A stretch of 64,000 nucleotides of DNA, taken from assembly GCA_963805475.1 (NCBI GenBank), contig CAWDUO010000002.1, positions 124,001 to 188,000 on the forward strand, given 5' to 3'. The notes beneath the pieces are model-generated. The model was not told where the DNA came from. It ran no database searches and saw nothing but the letters and a program-made list of their open reading frames with translations. The DNA comes from VRUE01 sp963805475. GTDB lineage: Bacteria; Actinomycetota; Thermoleophilia; Solirubrobacterales; 70-9. The translations under genes and the position numbers were made by a program. Shown here in pieces: positions 51,702-60,777 of the stretch (the first letter of the stretch is position 1; every line of letters begins with the position of its first letter).

Positions 51702-53437
51702 TGGCCGCCACGGCGACCGCCCCGCCGCCCCCGGCGCACTCGCGCGACCTGCGCATGACCGCGCCCGACCGCTGGCCGCGCTGGCTTCCCTCGGCGCTGA
51801 TTCTGGAGTCGCTTGTGATCTTCGCGGCCTTCGCCGCCGTCTACTTCGTCGTCGGCTACCGCGTCGTGGTCGACCAGCACGTCGTCAACTTCGACGCCCT
51901 GGCGCGGCTCGCTCACGCCTACTTCGTCTGGTGGAACGAACCCCAGAAGCTTGCCTCGGTCGGTTTCGTCTGGCCACCGATGCAGACGCTCATCTTCCTG
52001 CCATACGCGCTGATCAGGCCATTGGCCACTTCGCTCGCGGCGTTGCCCGCGGCCTCGTCCACCTTCATGGCGGCGATGATCGTCGTCCTCAACCGCGCCC
52101 TCGCGCTGACGCAGATGCGCTGGTACGCGCGCTACCCGCTGCTGCTCGCCTTCGGGCTCAACCCGATGATCGTCTACTACGGCGCCAACGGGATGGCCGA
52201 GGCGGTCTACCTGTTCTTCCTCGCAACCGGCATCTACTTCCTGCTCCGCTGGGATCTGGCGAAGCAGGCGCACCTGCTCGCCTTTGTTGGCGTCGCCATG
52301 GCGCTCGCGCTGCTCAGCCGCTACGAGATGCTGCCCTTCGCGCTGGCGATCGGCGCCGCGATCGCCCTGATCGTCGTCTCGGACCGCGCCCGCCGGGGAA
52401 GCTCCCAGGAAGTCGAGGCGTCGCTCGTCCTCTACCTGGCGCCGATCGGCTACGCCGGCGCGGCCTGGTTGTTCTTCAACTGGCTGATCCTCGGCGATCC
52501 GCTCTACTTCCTCACCTTCGGGGCGACCACCGCGGACATCGGAACCTCTCAGCAGAACATCGCCGGTCTGCCCGGCGTGCAGGTGGACGGTCTGGTCGGT
52601 GTCGTCGTCTACCTGACGAAGCTCAACTTCGCGCTCTTTCCGTTGACCGTCTTCGTGTTCGTGGCACTTCTGATCACCGCACTCGCGCGCCGCAATCTGA
52701 TGGCGGCCGTGCTCGCGGCGCTCGTCGCGACCAACGCCGCGGTGACCGCATACCTCTTCCTGAAAGAACGCGACCCGAATCTGATGCAGCTCCGCTACAA
52801 CATGCGCGCGATGCCGATCGCCCTGATCGGCGCGGGCTGGCTCTACTACGTCTGGCGCCCGCCGGCGGCGCGGATCGCGATCTGGGTCGCGACGCTGGCG
52901 GTCCTCGTCGGCTCGATCGCGATGACCTGGAAGACGATGGAAACGTACACCTACCAGTACGAGGAGAACGTCTTCCTGCGCGCGGTCAAGACCGGCAACG
53001 ACCAGGAGGGCAGCGTCGGGATCGCCGGTTACCCGATCGGGATCGTCGACGAGCGCAAGATGGCGGACTACGTCTCCGCAAACGTCCCCGCGGGTGACGT
53101 GATCCTCACCGACGACGCGCAAACGCTGGGGGTGATGCTGCTGGACGGTCACCCCGACAGGTTCTTCGACCGCATCGACCATGGCGAACAGCCGTGGATG
53201 GCGGCGCTCGACGAACCGTACGGCAAGGTCGACTACCTGCTTGTCTCCACGGACGAGCGCTGCCGCAAACCCTGCCAGGACCTCGTCCGCGTGCGCTATC
53301 CGAGGATCCTCGAGAACGAAGTGCCGGGGATGCACGTCGTCTACCGCACTGGCCGCTACGTGCTCGTCAAAGTCGATCGTCGGCCTCCGGCCGGCGGTCA
53401 GGGGAACAGCGCTAAGAGCGGCGGTGAGCCGCAGTGA
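51701..53437 (+). CDS. GT-C-like membrane glycosyltransferase, first tandem copy
   Basis: The 578-aa protein has a Pro/Ala N-terminus, then about ten membrane segments and an outside C-terminal domain (about 430-578) with DVILTDDAQTLGVMLLDGHPDRFFDRIDHG. The first loop contains VVNFDALARLAHAYFVWWNEPQKLA with the presumed catalytic Asp. It is closely related to the protein at 53932-55650 and more distantly to that at 31404-33266. The ATG overlaps the GT2 stop (TGATG) and its stop overlaps the lipoprotein start (GTGA). Confidence 0.8.
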   Translation: MAATATAPPPPAHSRDLRMTAPDRWPRWLPSALILESLVIFAAFAAVYFVVGYRVVVDQHVVNFDALARLAHAYFVWWNEPQKLASVGFVWPPMQTLIFLPYALIRPLATSLAALPAASSTFMAAMIVVLNRALALTQMRWYARYPLLLAFGLNPMIVYYGANGMAEAVYLFFLATGIYFLLRWDLAKQAHLLAFVGVAMALALLSRYEMLPFALAIGAAIALIVVSDRARRGSSQEVEASLVLYLAPIGYAGAAWLFFNWLILGDPLYFLTFGATTADIGTSQQNIAGLPGVQVDGLVGVVVYLTKLNFALFPLTVFVFVALLITALARRNLMAAVLAALVATNAAVTAYLFLKERDPNLMQLRYNMRAMPIALIGAGWLYYVWRPPAARIAIWVATLAVLVGSIAMTWKTMETYTYQYEENVFLRAVKTGNDQEGSVGIAGYPIGIVDERKMADYVSANVPAGDVILTDDAQTLGVMLLDGHPDRFFDRIDHGEQPWMAALDEPYGKVDYLLVSTDERCRKPCQDLVRVRYPRILENEVPGMHVVYRTGRYVLVKVDRRPPAGGQGNSAKSGGEPQ

Positions 53438-53922
53438 CGAGGGTGGCGGCCTGCGCGGCTGCATTCTGCGCGCTCGTCGCAATGGGTGGCTGCGGCCTCG
53501 ACCCGTTCGGCGCGGAGACCGTGGCGCCGATCGAACGCACCGCCGTGCGAATCACCGAAGGCACCGGGACCAGGGCACGCTACAGGGACTCGGTTGCCGT
53601 AATTCCCGGCAACGTCGTCCAGTTCGAGATGACGGCCGGTGACGGCAATAACGTTGTGGTTACGATTCCCCGCGGCCCCGCCACAGAACTGGTCGCCGAC
53701 TTTCGCCGCGAAGGCTCCGAGGAAGTTCTCGGAACGGCGGCCCTCACCTCACGCGACGGCAAACCGGTATCGCTCGGCGAAGCATTCGAGTTCGATCCCG
53801 GCTACGTCGGCATCGAACGTCAATCGAGCTCCCGGCAGGTCGCTCTCCGGCTGGCTTTCCCGCGGCTCGTGGACGCCGCTCAGGGGCAGGTGCGGTTCAC
53901 CTTCAAGGTCCCGGTTCGCTGA
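53434..53922 (+). CDS. Small lipoprotein paired with GT-C, first copy
   Basis: The 162-aa protein has a signal peptide ending VAMGGCGLDPFG (lipobox) and a beta-rich domain of about 125 residues. It is similar throughout to the protein at 55647-56135: both share ITEGxGxxxRYxxS, PGNVVQFE, IPRGPATELV-like and FTFKVPVR. No known domain recognised. Its exact coupling to the GT-C gene in both copies suggests the two proteins work together outside the membrane. Confidence 0.75.
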   Translation: MTRVAACAAAFCALVAMGGCGLDPFGAETVAPIERTAVRITEGTGTRARYRDSVAVIPGNVVQFEMTAGDGNNVVVTIPRGPATELVADFRREGSEEVLGTAALTSRDGKPVSLGEAFEFDPGYVGIERQSSSRQVALRLAFPRLVDAAQGQVRFTFKVPVR

Positions 53923-53931
53923 TCCTCGTCA

Positions 53932-55650
53932 ATGGCGTCGACCGCGACCGCCCCGCCGCCCTCCGTCTCCTCGCGGGATCTGCGGGTGACGACGCCCACG
54001 TCCCGCCCCCGCTGGCTGCCCTCTGCGCTGGTCCTCGAGTCGCTGGGGGTTTTCGCCATCTTTGCCGCTGGCTACTTCGCCGTCGGCTACCGCGTCGTCG
54101 TCGACCAGCACGTCGTCAGCTTCGACGCTCTGGCGCGTCTCGCTCATGCTTACTTCGTCTGGTGGAACTACCCCCAGAAGCTTGCGGCGATCGGCTTCGT
54201 CTGGCCGCCGATGCAGACGATCGCCCTCCTTCCCTTCGCGCTGGTCAAACCGCTGGCGACCTCGCTCGCGGCGCTGCCCGCGGCCTCGGCCACCTTCATG
54301 GCGGCCACGATCGTCGTGCTAAACAGATGCCTCGCGCTGGCCGAGATGCGCTGGTACGCGCGCTACCCGCTGCTGCTCGCCTTCGGGCTCAACCCGATGA
54401 CTCTCTACTACGGGACGAACGGGATGGCGGAGTCCGTCTACCTGTTCTTTCTTGTCGGCGGCGTCTATTTCCTGATCCGCTGGGACCTGTCGAAGCAAGC
54501 GCACCTGCTGGCGTTCGTCGGGATCGCTCTCGCCTTGGCGCTGCTCAGCCGTTACGAGATCCTCCCCTTCGCGGTGGTGATCGCCGCGGCGATCGTGCTG
54601 ATCGTCGTCTCGGACCGCGCTCGCCGCGGAAGCTCCCAGGAAGTCGAGGCTTCGCTCGTCCTCTACCTGGCGCCGATCGCCTACGCGGGTGTGGCCTGGC
54701 TGTTCTTCAACTGGCTGATCCCGGGGAACCCGCTCTACTTCCTGACCTTCGGGGCGACCGGCGCCGACGTCAGCACCTCCCTGCGGGCTCCCGAGCTGCC
54801 GACCACCGACCTCAGCGCGGCGGGCCTCGTTGTGTATCTGGTGAAGCTCAATCTCGCCTTGTTTCCGCTGACGGTCGTGGTCACGCCGGTGCTGCTGGTC
54901 ACCGCGTTCGTGCGCCGCAACGCGATGGCGTTGGCTCTCGCCGCGCTGGTCGCGACGAACGCGGCGGTCACCGCGCTCCTCTACCTGCAGTCGCACGACT
55001 CGAACCTGCTCCAGCTCCGCTACAACATGCGCGTGATGCCGATTGCTCTGATCGGCGCGGGCTGGTTGTATTACGCGTGGCGCCCGCGCTGGCTGCGAGT
55101 CGGGATTTGGGTCGCGACCATGGCGGTGCTGGTCCTCTCGTTGGGGACGACCTGGAAGGCGATGGCGACGTACACCTACCAGTGCGAGGAGAGCGTCTTC
55201 CTGCGCGCGCTGGAAACGGGTGAAGACGAGGAGGGCAACACCGGAGTCGCCGGCTGCCCGATCGGGATCGCCGACGAGCGGCAGATGGCGGACTACATCT
55301 CCGAACGCGTCGGCGCCGGGAACGTGATCCTCACCGACGACGCGCAGACGCTCGGGGTGATGCTGCTGACTGGGCGCCCCGACCGGTTCTTCGACCGGAT
55401 CGACCGGGGCGAAGGCCCGTGGATGGAGGCGCTCGACCACCCCTTCGGCAAGGTCGACTACCTGTTGGTCACAACGTACAAACGCTGCCGGGTCGAATCC
55501 TCGTGCCATGACCTCGCGCGCGATCGCTACCCCGGGATACTCGAAAACGCGGCTCCGGGGATGCACGTCGTATTCCGCACGGGAGGCTATGCCCTTGTGA
55601 AGGTCGACCGGCAGGCGCTGGCTGCCGGCGAAGGGGGAGAAGCTCCGTGA
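53932..55650 (+). CDS. GT-C-like membrane glycosyltransferase, second tandem copy
   Basis: The 572-aa paralogue of the 51.7-kb protein, alignable almost end to end (SRDLRxTxPxxxPRWLPSAL; VVDQHVVSFDALARLAHAYFVWWNYPQKL; SDRARRGSSQEVEASLVLYLAPI). It has the same topology and C-terminal VILTDDAQTLGVMLLTGRPDRFFDRID domain. The most divergent stretch is the loop around residues 280-300 (TSLRAPELPTTDLS), which could set acceptor choice. It starts 9 bp after the first lipoprotein. Confidence 0.8.
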   Translation: MASTATAPPPSVSSRDLRVTTPTSRPRWLPSALVLESLGVFAIFAAGYFAVGYRVVVDQHVVSFDALARLAHAYFVWWNYPQKLAAIGFVWPPMQTIALLPFALVKPLATSLAALPAASATFMAATIVVLNRCLALAEMRWYARYPLLLAFGLNPMTLYYGTNGMAESVYLFFLVGGVYFLIRWDLSKQAHLLAFVGIALALALLSRYEILPFAVVIAAAIVLIVVSDRARRGSSQEVEASLVLYLAPIAYAGVAWLFFNWLIPGNPLYFLTFGATGADVSTSLRAPELPTTDLSAAGLVVYLVKLNLALFPLTVVVTPVLLVTAFVRRNAMALALAALVATNAAVTALLYLQSHDSNLLQLRYNMRVMPIALIGAGWLYYAWRPRWLRVGIWVATMAVLVLSLGTTWKAMATYTYQCEESVFLRALETGEDEEGNTGVAGCPIGIADERQMADYISERVGAGNVILTDDAQTLGVMLLTGRPDRFFDRIDRGEGPWMEALDHPFGKVDYLLVTTYKRCRVESSCHDLARDRYPGILENAAPGMHVVFRTGGYALVKVDRQALAAGEGGEAP

Positions 55651-56135
55651 GGAGGGCTGGCGCACGGTTGGCGATCCTCGCCCTGACCGTCGCGCTGGGC
55701 GGTTGCGGGCTCGAACCCTTCGGAGCCGTAGACGTGGCTCCGGTCGAAGGCACCGGGGTCAGGATCACGGAAGGCTCCGGAAGCTCTTCCCGGTACACGG
55801 AATCGACTCGAGTGGCTCCGGGCAACGTGGTCCAGTTCGAGACGACGCTCGGGGACGCCAGGACCGCGATCGTGACGGTCCCCCGCGGCCCCGCGACCGA
55901 GCTGGTCGTCGGCGTCCGCCTCGAAGGCTCAAGCGAGGTGCTGGGAACCGCCACGCTCCTCTCCCTCAACGGGCTGCCGGTGCGACTCGGCGAACCGTTC
56001 GGGTTCGACCCGAGCTACGTCGGCATCGAGCGCCATTCGGACGGCGAACGGATCGAGCTGCGCCTCGCCGTTCCCCGCCTGGCGGGGACCGGCCGGGATC
56101 AGGTGACCTTCACCTTCAAGGTCCCGGTCCGCTGA
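55647..56135 (+). CDS. Small lipoprotein paired with GT-C, second copy
   Basis: The 162-aa protein has the lipobox LGGCGLEPFG and the same beta-rich domain as the first copy, also ending FTFKVPVR. The GTG start overlaps the GT-C stop (GTGA). It ends 12 bp from the convergent MshEN-GT2 gene. No named family. Confidence 0.75.
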   Translation: MRRAGARLAILALTVALGGCGLEPFGAVDVAPVEGTGVRITEGSGSSSRYTESTRVAPGNVVQFETTLGDARTAIVTVPRGPATELVVGVRLEGSSEVLGTATLLSLNGLPVRLGEPFGFDPSYVGIERHSDGERIELRLAVPRLAGTGRDQVTFTFKVPVR

Positions 56136-56147
56136 CCGCGACCGGGC

Positions 56148-58807
56148 TTACTTCGCGCCCGCCTCCACGTCCATCCCGTGCACCGTCTTCTCCCAGTAGA
56201 AGGGCTTGGTGAAGAGCTGGATGAAGCCTTTCCAGGCGCCCCAGGACATCAGCACCCAGTAGGCGGGGGCGAGCATCGCGAACTTGACCAGGTCGTAGTA
56301 GCCGCGCCGCGCCGCGCCGGCCGCCGTCATGTAGGCGAAGAGGAAGTTGCCCACGTACAGCCCGAGGCCGGAGATGTAGTACACCGGGCCCGGGAAGGAG
56401 GCTTCGATCACGCCCGCTTCGGTCAGCAGCCAGGCTGTGGTCAGCGCCCAGTAGATCGGGTTGAGCAGGAAGATCGCCGGCGTACCGCCGACCGTCAGTT
56501 GGAAGGAGAGCCAGTGGCGAAGGCCGATCTGGCGCAGCAGGCGGATCGGGTGGCGCATCTGCACCAGCCACGACTGAATGTAGCCCTTCACCCAGCGCGA
56601 GCGCTGCCGCACCCAGTTGAGCACGTAGGAGGTCGCCTCCTCGTAGGTCGTCGAGTCGACGATCGCCGTCTTGTAGCCGGACTTGTGCAGCCGCAGCCCC
56701 AGGTCGGCGTCCTCGGCCACGTTGAACGGGTCCCAGGCGCCGAACTCGATCAGTCGCTCGGTCGAGAAGTGATTCGACGTCCCGCCCAGCGGGATCGGCG
56801 CCCCCGACGCGTCCAGCCCCGGCAGCAGCAGGTCGAACCACATCGAGTACTCGCTGGTGAACCAGCGGGTCAGCAGGTTCTGGCGCTGGTTGTAGTAGTT
56901 GAGCTTGCACTGGATGCAGGCGACCTTCTCGTTGGCCTTGGCGAAGGCGACGACGATCTTCTTCAGCTGGTCGGGTTCGGGCGCGTCCTCGGCGTCGTAG
57001 ATGACGGTGTAGCGGCCGCGCGCCTGTGTCAGCCCGTAGTTGCAGGCCTTCGGCTTGGTTCGCGGTCCGACGTCGGGGACGATCACCAGCTTGAAGTGGG
57101 GGGGAGGTCGAGCGCCCGCACGGTCGCCAGCGTCTCCTCGTCGTCTTCCTCCAGCAGCAGCTTGATGTCGAGCCGCGTCGGCGGGTAGTCGAGCTTTGCG
57201 ATCGAGTCGACCAGCCGCGGCAGCACCGCCGCCTCCCGGTACAGCGGCACCAGGACCGTGTAGATCGGCAGCGCCCGCTCGTCCAGCGCCCGCACCTCCT
57301 CGTCGGTGACCGGCAGCTCGCCCTCGTGTCCGAAGCTGTGGTAGGTGAGGCGGAAGCGGTAGAGCAGGAACGACGTGTAGAAGACGATCGTCGCGACGTT
57401 GAAGGCGACGATCGTCTGCAACGGCCAGATCGCCAGGCAGATCAGCCCGACGACCGCCAGCCCGCCGAAGAAGATCTTCTGCGACCGCGAGAGCACCTTG
57501 TGCGCGGACTCCTCGGGCCGGCGCAGCAGCAGCGCCGCGGCGGCGATCTCCGCGTTCTTCTCCGCGTAGATCCGCTGGAGCAGCAGCTCGACCGAGGTCG
57601 GCGGGGCGACGAAGGCGCGCACCGGCATGTCGACGTGCTCGGTCACCTGCGCCATCGCCTCCTCGTCGAGCGCGTCGGCCATCGCCAGGTTCAGCACCCC
57701 GTCGACGATCGCCAGCGGCACCACGCGGTAGCGTTGCGCGATCTCCTCGGGGATCAGCGTGTGGGTCTCGGGGTCGGGCTCGATCGTCGCCAGGTCGGTG
57801 AAGGAGAGCCGCTGCTGCGCGGCCAGCGTCTCCGAGACGTCGGCCTCCGGCACGACCCCGGTGTGCATCAGGATCTCCCCGAGCCGGTCGCCCTGGCGGC
57901 GCTGCAGATCCAGCGCCTCGCCCAGCTCCTCGTCCGACAGCTTGCCCTGGGAGAGCAGCATCTCCCCTAGCCGCATGACCCGGGTCTCGACGCCCGGCTC
58001 CGCCTCGACAACCGTCCCCGCCTCGGCCGCCTCGCCGTCCGCCGGCAGCAGCGCGGTCGCGCCCGCCGTCCGTCCGGCGGGACGCTCGCCCGCCGCGCCG
58101 AACACGCGGAAGATCGCCCGTTCGATCTCCGAGGGCGCCGCGACGACCACCCAGGCGCGCAGCCCCGCCAGCAGCGCGGCGACCGTGACCGCGGCCCGGT
58201 CGGCGGGGTCGGCGGTGGCGAGCGCGACGCCCTCCCCGACGGCGGCGATCGGGATCACCCCGAAGCTGCGGCAGACTTCGGCGCCGATCCGCCGCGCCGC
58301 CGCGTGGCTGACCGGGTCGCGCCAGGCCCCGCCGCGGTCCTGCGTCGGCTCTAACGAGACGAAGGGCAGCTCCGCCTCGCGGGCGACGGCGCGCGCCCGT
58401 TGGCGCTCCTCGGCGTCGGCCGGGTCCGGCGGCGGAGTCCCGATGTAGTCGGGCGCCTGCCGCGGCCGTTCGGCCCGCTGCTCCCCGTACAGCGTGTCCT
58501 GCGTGTCGCGGATGCGCGCCGCCGCGGCGACCGCCGGCTGCACCCGCAGATCGGTCAGCGCCTGCACCGCGGCCAGCGTCGCCGCGTCGCCGGGGTCGGC
58601 GATCGCGACCAGCAGCGTCTCCCCGTCGGCCCTCACCGGCATCACGCCGAAGGTGCGCGCCGCCGCCGCGTCCAGCGCCGTCAGGGCGTTGTCCTCGACA
58701 CCGGCGCCGCCCGGCGCCTCGGGGTCGAGCGCGAGGAATGGCACCCCCGCTCGGTCGGCGATCCGCCTCAGGCGCCGCGTATCCGGGGTCTCGGGCGAGG
58801 TTGCCAT
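56148..58807 (-). CDS. MshEN-domain GT2 glycosyltransferase, glycan module B, frameshifted at a poly-G run
   Basis: The gene reads as two ORFs, 57083-58807 and up to 57086 from 56148. The first ends LDLPPTSSW. One extra G in the run of seven at 57098-57104 gives LDLPPHFKLVIVPDVG and a single 886-aa protein like that at 33284-35500. It has two degenerate GspE_N-like repeats, then a MshEN domain (about 281-333; RLGEMLLSQG and RLGEILMHTG motifs, five residues apart). Two membrane segments lead to a GT2 core with DAED, AED and QRSRW, then further membrane segments. It is predicted to be c-di-GMP-responsive. If the frameshift is real it is off or split into two polypeptides. Confidence 0.82.
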
Positions 58808-58814
58808 CGGCGGC

Positions 58815-58988
58815 TCAGCGGCGGCTGGCGCTGCGGCGGAGCAGCTGGTAGACGAGCAGGACGAGGACGAAGCCGGCGCCGATGAACAGCGGCGCGAGCA
58901 CGAAGGCGAAGGTGAAGGCGAGCACCACGCCGATCGCGACGATCGCCGTCGCCGAGCCGATCAGCACGCTCTGCGCGGTGTCCAGCAC
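58815..58988 (-). CDS. Very small two-segment membrane protein, glycan module B
   Basis: The GTG at 58988 directly abuts the coiled-coil gene stop and gives 57 aa. It has one long or two short hydrophobic segments (SATAIVAIGVVLAFTFAF, VLAPLFIGAGFVLVLLV) and a basic end (LLRRSASRR). It sits 7 bp before the MshEN-GT2 gene, as the 81-aa membrane protein does in module A. The matching position and topology are the evidence for calling it a gene. Confidence 0.68.
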   Translation of the reverse strand: MLDTAQSVLIGSATAIVAIGVVLAFTFAFVLAPLFIGAGFVLVLLVYQLLRRSASRR

Positions 58989-59879
58989 CTAGCCGCCCTC
59001 CGGGCGGGCCGCGAACTCGTCGACCTGGAGCACGACCTGCCCCGGTTTCGCGTCGCGCAGGATGTAGGCGATCGAGAAGGAGCTGCGGATCGCGCCGAGC
59101 AGCATGTCGACGCCGTGGGTGCCGAAGACCTCGAACACGGCGATGCCGTCTTCGAACGAGCGCAGCTGCACGCCGAAGTTGGGCGACAGGCCTTTCAGCT
59201 CGCCCTCCACCGCGTTGACCGCGGCGTAGTCGCCGAGGGTTTTCACCTGGACCTGGACCGACAGTCCGGGGTTGGGAACCGGAGGCTGCTCCGGCGCCGG
59301 CTGCCGCGGGTGCGCGGCCGGCTCGGGGGATGGCGGTGCGGCCGGCGCTGCCGCGGCCGGCTCCTCGGAGCTCTCCGTCGCCGTCGGCTTTGTCGCCCCC
59401 GGTTCCTCCTCCGGCTCCTCGGGCTCATCGGCCTGCTTCGCCCGTTCCGTCGGCTCGACATCGAAGTTCCGCTCCTCTTCGGCCCGCGCGATCGCGCCGT
59501 CGAAATCGCCCAGCACCTCGCGCATCGTCGCGAACAGGGCCTGCCGCAGGCGCATCAGCTCGTTGACCCGGTCGCGCGCGTTGTCGACGACCTTCTTCGT
59601 GTCGGCGCGAACCTCTTCGGCCTCTCGCTCGGCTTTGGCGACGATCGCCGCGGCCCGTTCGCGCGCCTCCGCTTCGGCCGCCTCGATGTGCGCCTCGATC
59701 GTGCCGCCGATGCCCGCCGCGCGCAGCCTCAGACTGTCCAGCTCAGCGTCCGCCTCGGGCTCGGCCGCGGCGTCCGCCTCGGCCTCCCGCGGCGCCCCCT
59801 CGGTCCCCTCCTGCTCAGGGGGAGACGACGAAGGTCCCGCCTCCTCTTCCCGCCGCGGATCGACTTCTCTGGAATCCAT
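58989..59879 (-). CDS. Coiled-coil protein with C-terminal ferredoxin-like-fold domain, first gene of glycan module B
   Basis: The 296-aa protein has an acidic N-terminus (Glu/Ala/Pro) and a long coiled coil (about 45-120; AHIEAAEAEARERAAAIVAKAEREAEEV). A Pro/Ala/Glu linker follows (120-200). The C-terminal beta-alpha-beta domain (about 205-296) reads VKTLGDYAAVNAVEGELKGL and FGVQLRSFEDGIAVFEVF. The overall layout is that of the 35732-36703 protein. The coiled coil resembles DivIVA/FtsB-like scaffolds. It probably organises the synthase. Confidence 0.72.
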   Translation of the reverse strand: MDSREVDPRREEEAGPSSSPPEQEGTEGAPREAEADAAAEPEADAELDSLRLRAAGIGGTIEAHIEAAEAEARERAAAIVAKAEREAEEVRADTKKVVDNARDRVNELMRLRQALFATMREVLGDFDGAIARAEEERNFDVEPTERAKQADEPEEPEEEPGATKPTATESSEEPAAAAPAAPPSPEPAAHPRQPAPEQPPVPNPGLSVQVQVKTLGDYAAVNAVEGELKGLSPNFGVQLRSFEDGIAVFEVFGTHGVDMLLGAIRSSFSIAYILRDAKPGQVVLQVDEFAARPEGG

Positions 59880-59930
59880 GCGCCACCCGTGTGATAGCCG
59901 ATGATCCGGACAATGACGAACCCGCCCAGG

Positions 59931-60350
59931 CTAGCTCACACGAGCCGATCGGGGGATCGCTGGCCTGCGCCGAGGAAAGCCTCCAGCGGGGCCGATGGTG
60001 TCGCCCTCTGTCTCGAGCAGCAAGACCACTGCGCAGTCGGTGACCTCTTGCCCATCCGTCGTGAACTCGACCGAAAGCATCGCCGGGATCGGGGAGGGGA
60101 GACGTTCCGTCAACGGCTGTGCCCGAGGCCGATCAGGATGCCTGTCCGCTTCGCGATCGAGCCGCGTGTGCAGCGAGTTGCCCCAGTCGGTCGTCGTCAG
60201 GGGCACCCCGATGACGAGCCCGGCGGCGGATCGGTTCATCGGCCCGATCGACAGCACGAGCAGCGGACGCCTGCCGCTCTGCTCGCGGCCCTCGACCGGG
60301 TCCAACTCGGCTTCATAGACCTCGCCCCGCTGGGGCTCCGGCGCCGCCAC
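59931..60350 (-). CDS. MazF/PemK-like toxin truncated and fused to a fragment of another gene
   Basis: From the GTG at 60350, residues 1-65 are MazF-like: RGEVYEAELDPVEGREQSGRRPLLVLS, then NRSAAGLVIGVPLTTTD. The usual MazF C-terminal half is missing. Instead the frame continues into SVEFTTDGQEVTDCAVVLLLET, which matches the start of the unknown protein at 60777-61085 (about 64 of 80 bases identical over 60001-60080 and 60961-61040). It is probably an inactive chimera. No intact antitoxin gene is upstream. Confidence 0.6.
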   Translation of the reverse strand: MAAPEPQRGEVYEAELDPVEGREQSGRRPLLVLSIGPMNRSAAGLVIGVPLTTTDWGNSLHTRLDREADRHPDRPRAQPLTERLPSPIPAMLSVEFTTDGQEVTDCAVVLLLETEGDTIGPAGGFPRRRPAIPRSARVS

Positions 60351-60440
60351 CCTCAGCGCTCGTCGGCGAGCCCGTCGAGGAGCGTCGCGTCCCAAGCCGC
60401 CACGACGCCGGTCTACAGAATCGTCTACAAGCTCCACGAT

Positions 60441-60514
60441 CGGCTGGCGCTCTGGGCGCGCCGCCGACGAGAGACGGGCAGCTCCGGCAGCTGATCCGCG
60501 AAGTAGCCGAGGGC
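60441..60514. repeat. Direct repeat copy 1: remnant of a small membrane protein gene
   Basis: These 74 bp match 61269-61342 at 73 positions. On the minus strand they encode GYFADQLPELPVSRRRRAQS, the C-terminal part of the small membrane protein at 61238-61480, but here without its membrane part. It looks like a duplicated gene fragment. Confidence 0.75.
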
Positions 60515-60549
60515 ATCGGCCGCATTGCGGGCGATGAGCCCGAGAGGCG

Positions 60550-60777
60550 CTACCGGGCTGTCAAGTCGGGCTTGAGGATCCGGCTGCTGCCGTCGGCGGC
60601 GACGAGGACGACCGAGCGCCCTTCGTCGGCTGCTCGCTGAATCTCGTGACCCGCGCGGGGCGTATCGGCGTCGATGAACGCTGCGCGCTCGGGATAGGGG
60701 GAACGGCCCTCGACCGCGAGGTCGATGGCTTCGTCCATCACCTTGGCGGCTGGAGAGCGGTTGCTGTTGGCGCTCAT
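60550..60777 (-). CDS. Small hypothetical protein, second gene of a two-gene unit
   Basis: The 75-aa acidic/Ala-rich protein starts at the ATG overlapping the preceding stop (TAATG). SPAAKVMDEAIDLAVEG and HEIQRAADEGRSVVLVAADGSSRIL suggest a small alpha/beta antitoxin-like protein. The tight coupling and small size fit a toxin-antitoxin layout, but I recognise no family. Confidence 0.6.
   Translation of the reverse strand: MSANSNRSPAAKVMDEAIDLAVEGRSPYPERAAFIDADTPRAGHEIQRAADEGRSVVLVAADGSSRILKPDLTAR

Noticed and set aside
60353..60420. Possible mazE-like antitoxin end before the MazF chimera
   Set aside because: The open frame is only 19 codons (ending LLDGLADER) after an in-frame stop, too little to call a gene or a clear remnant.
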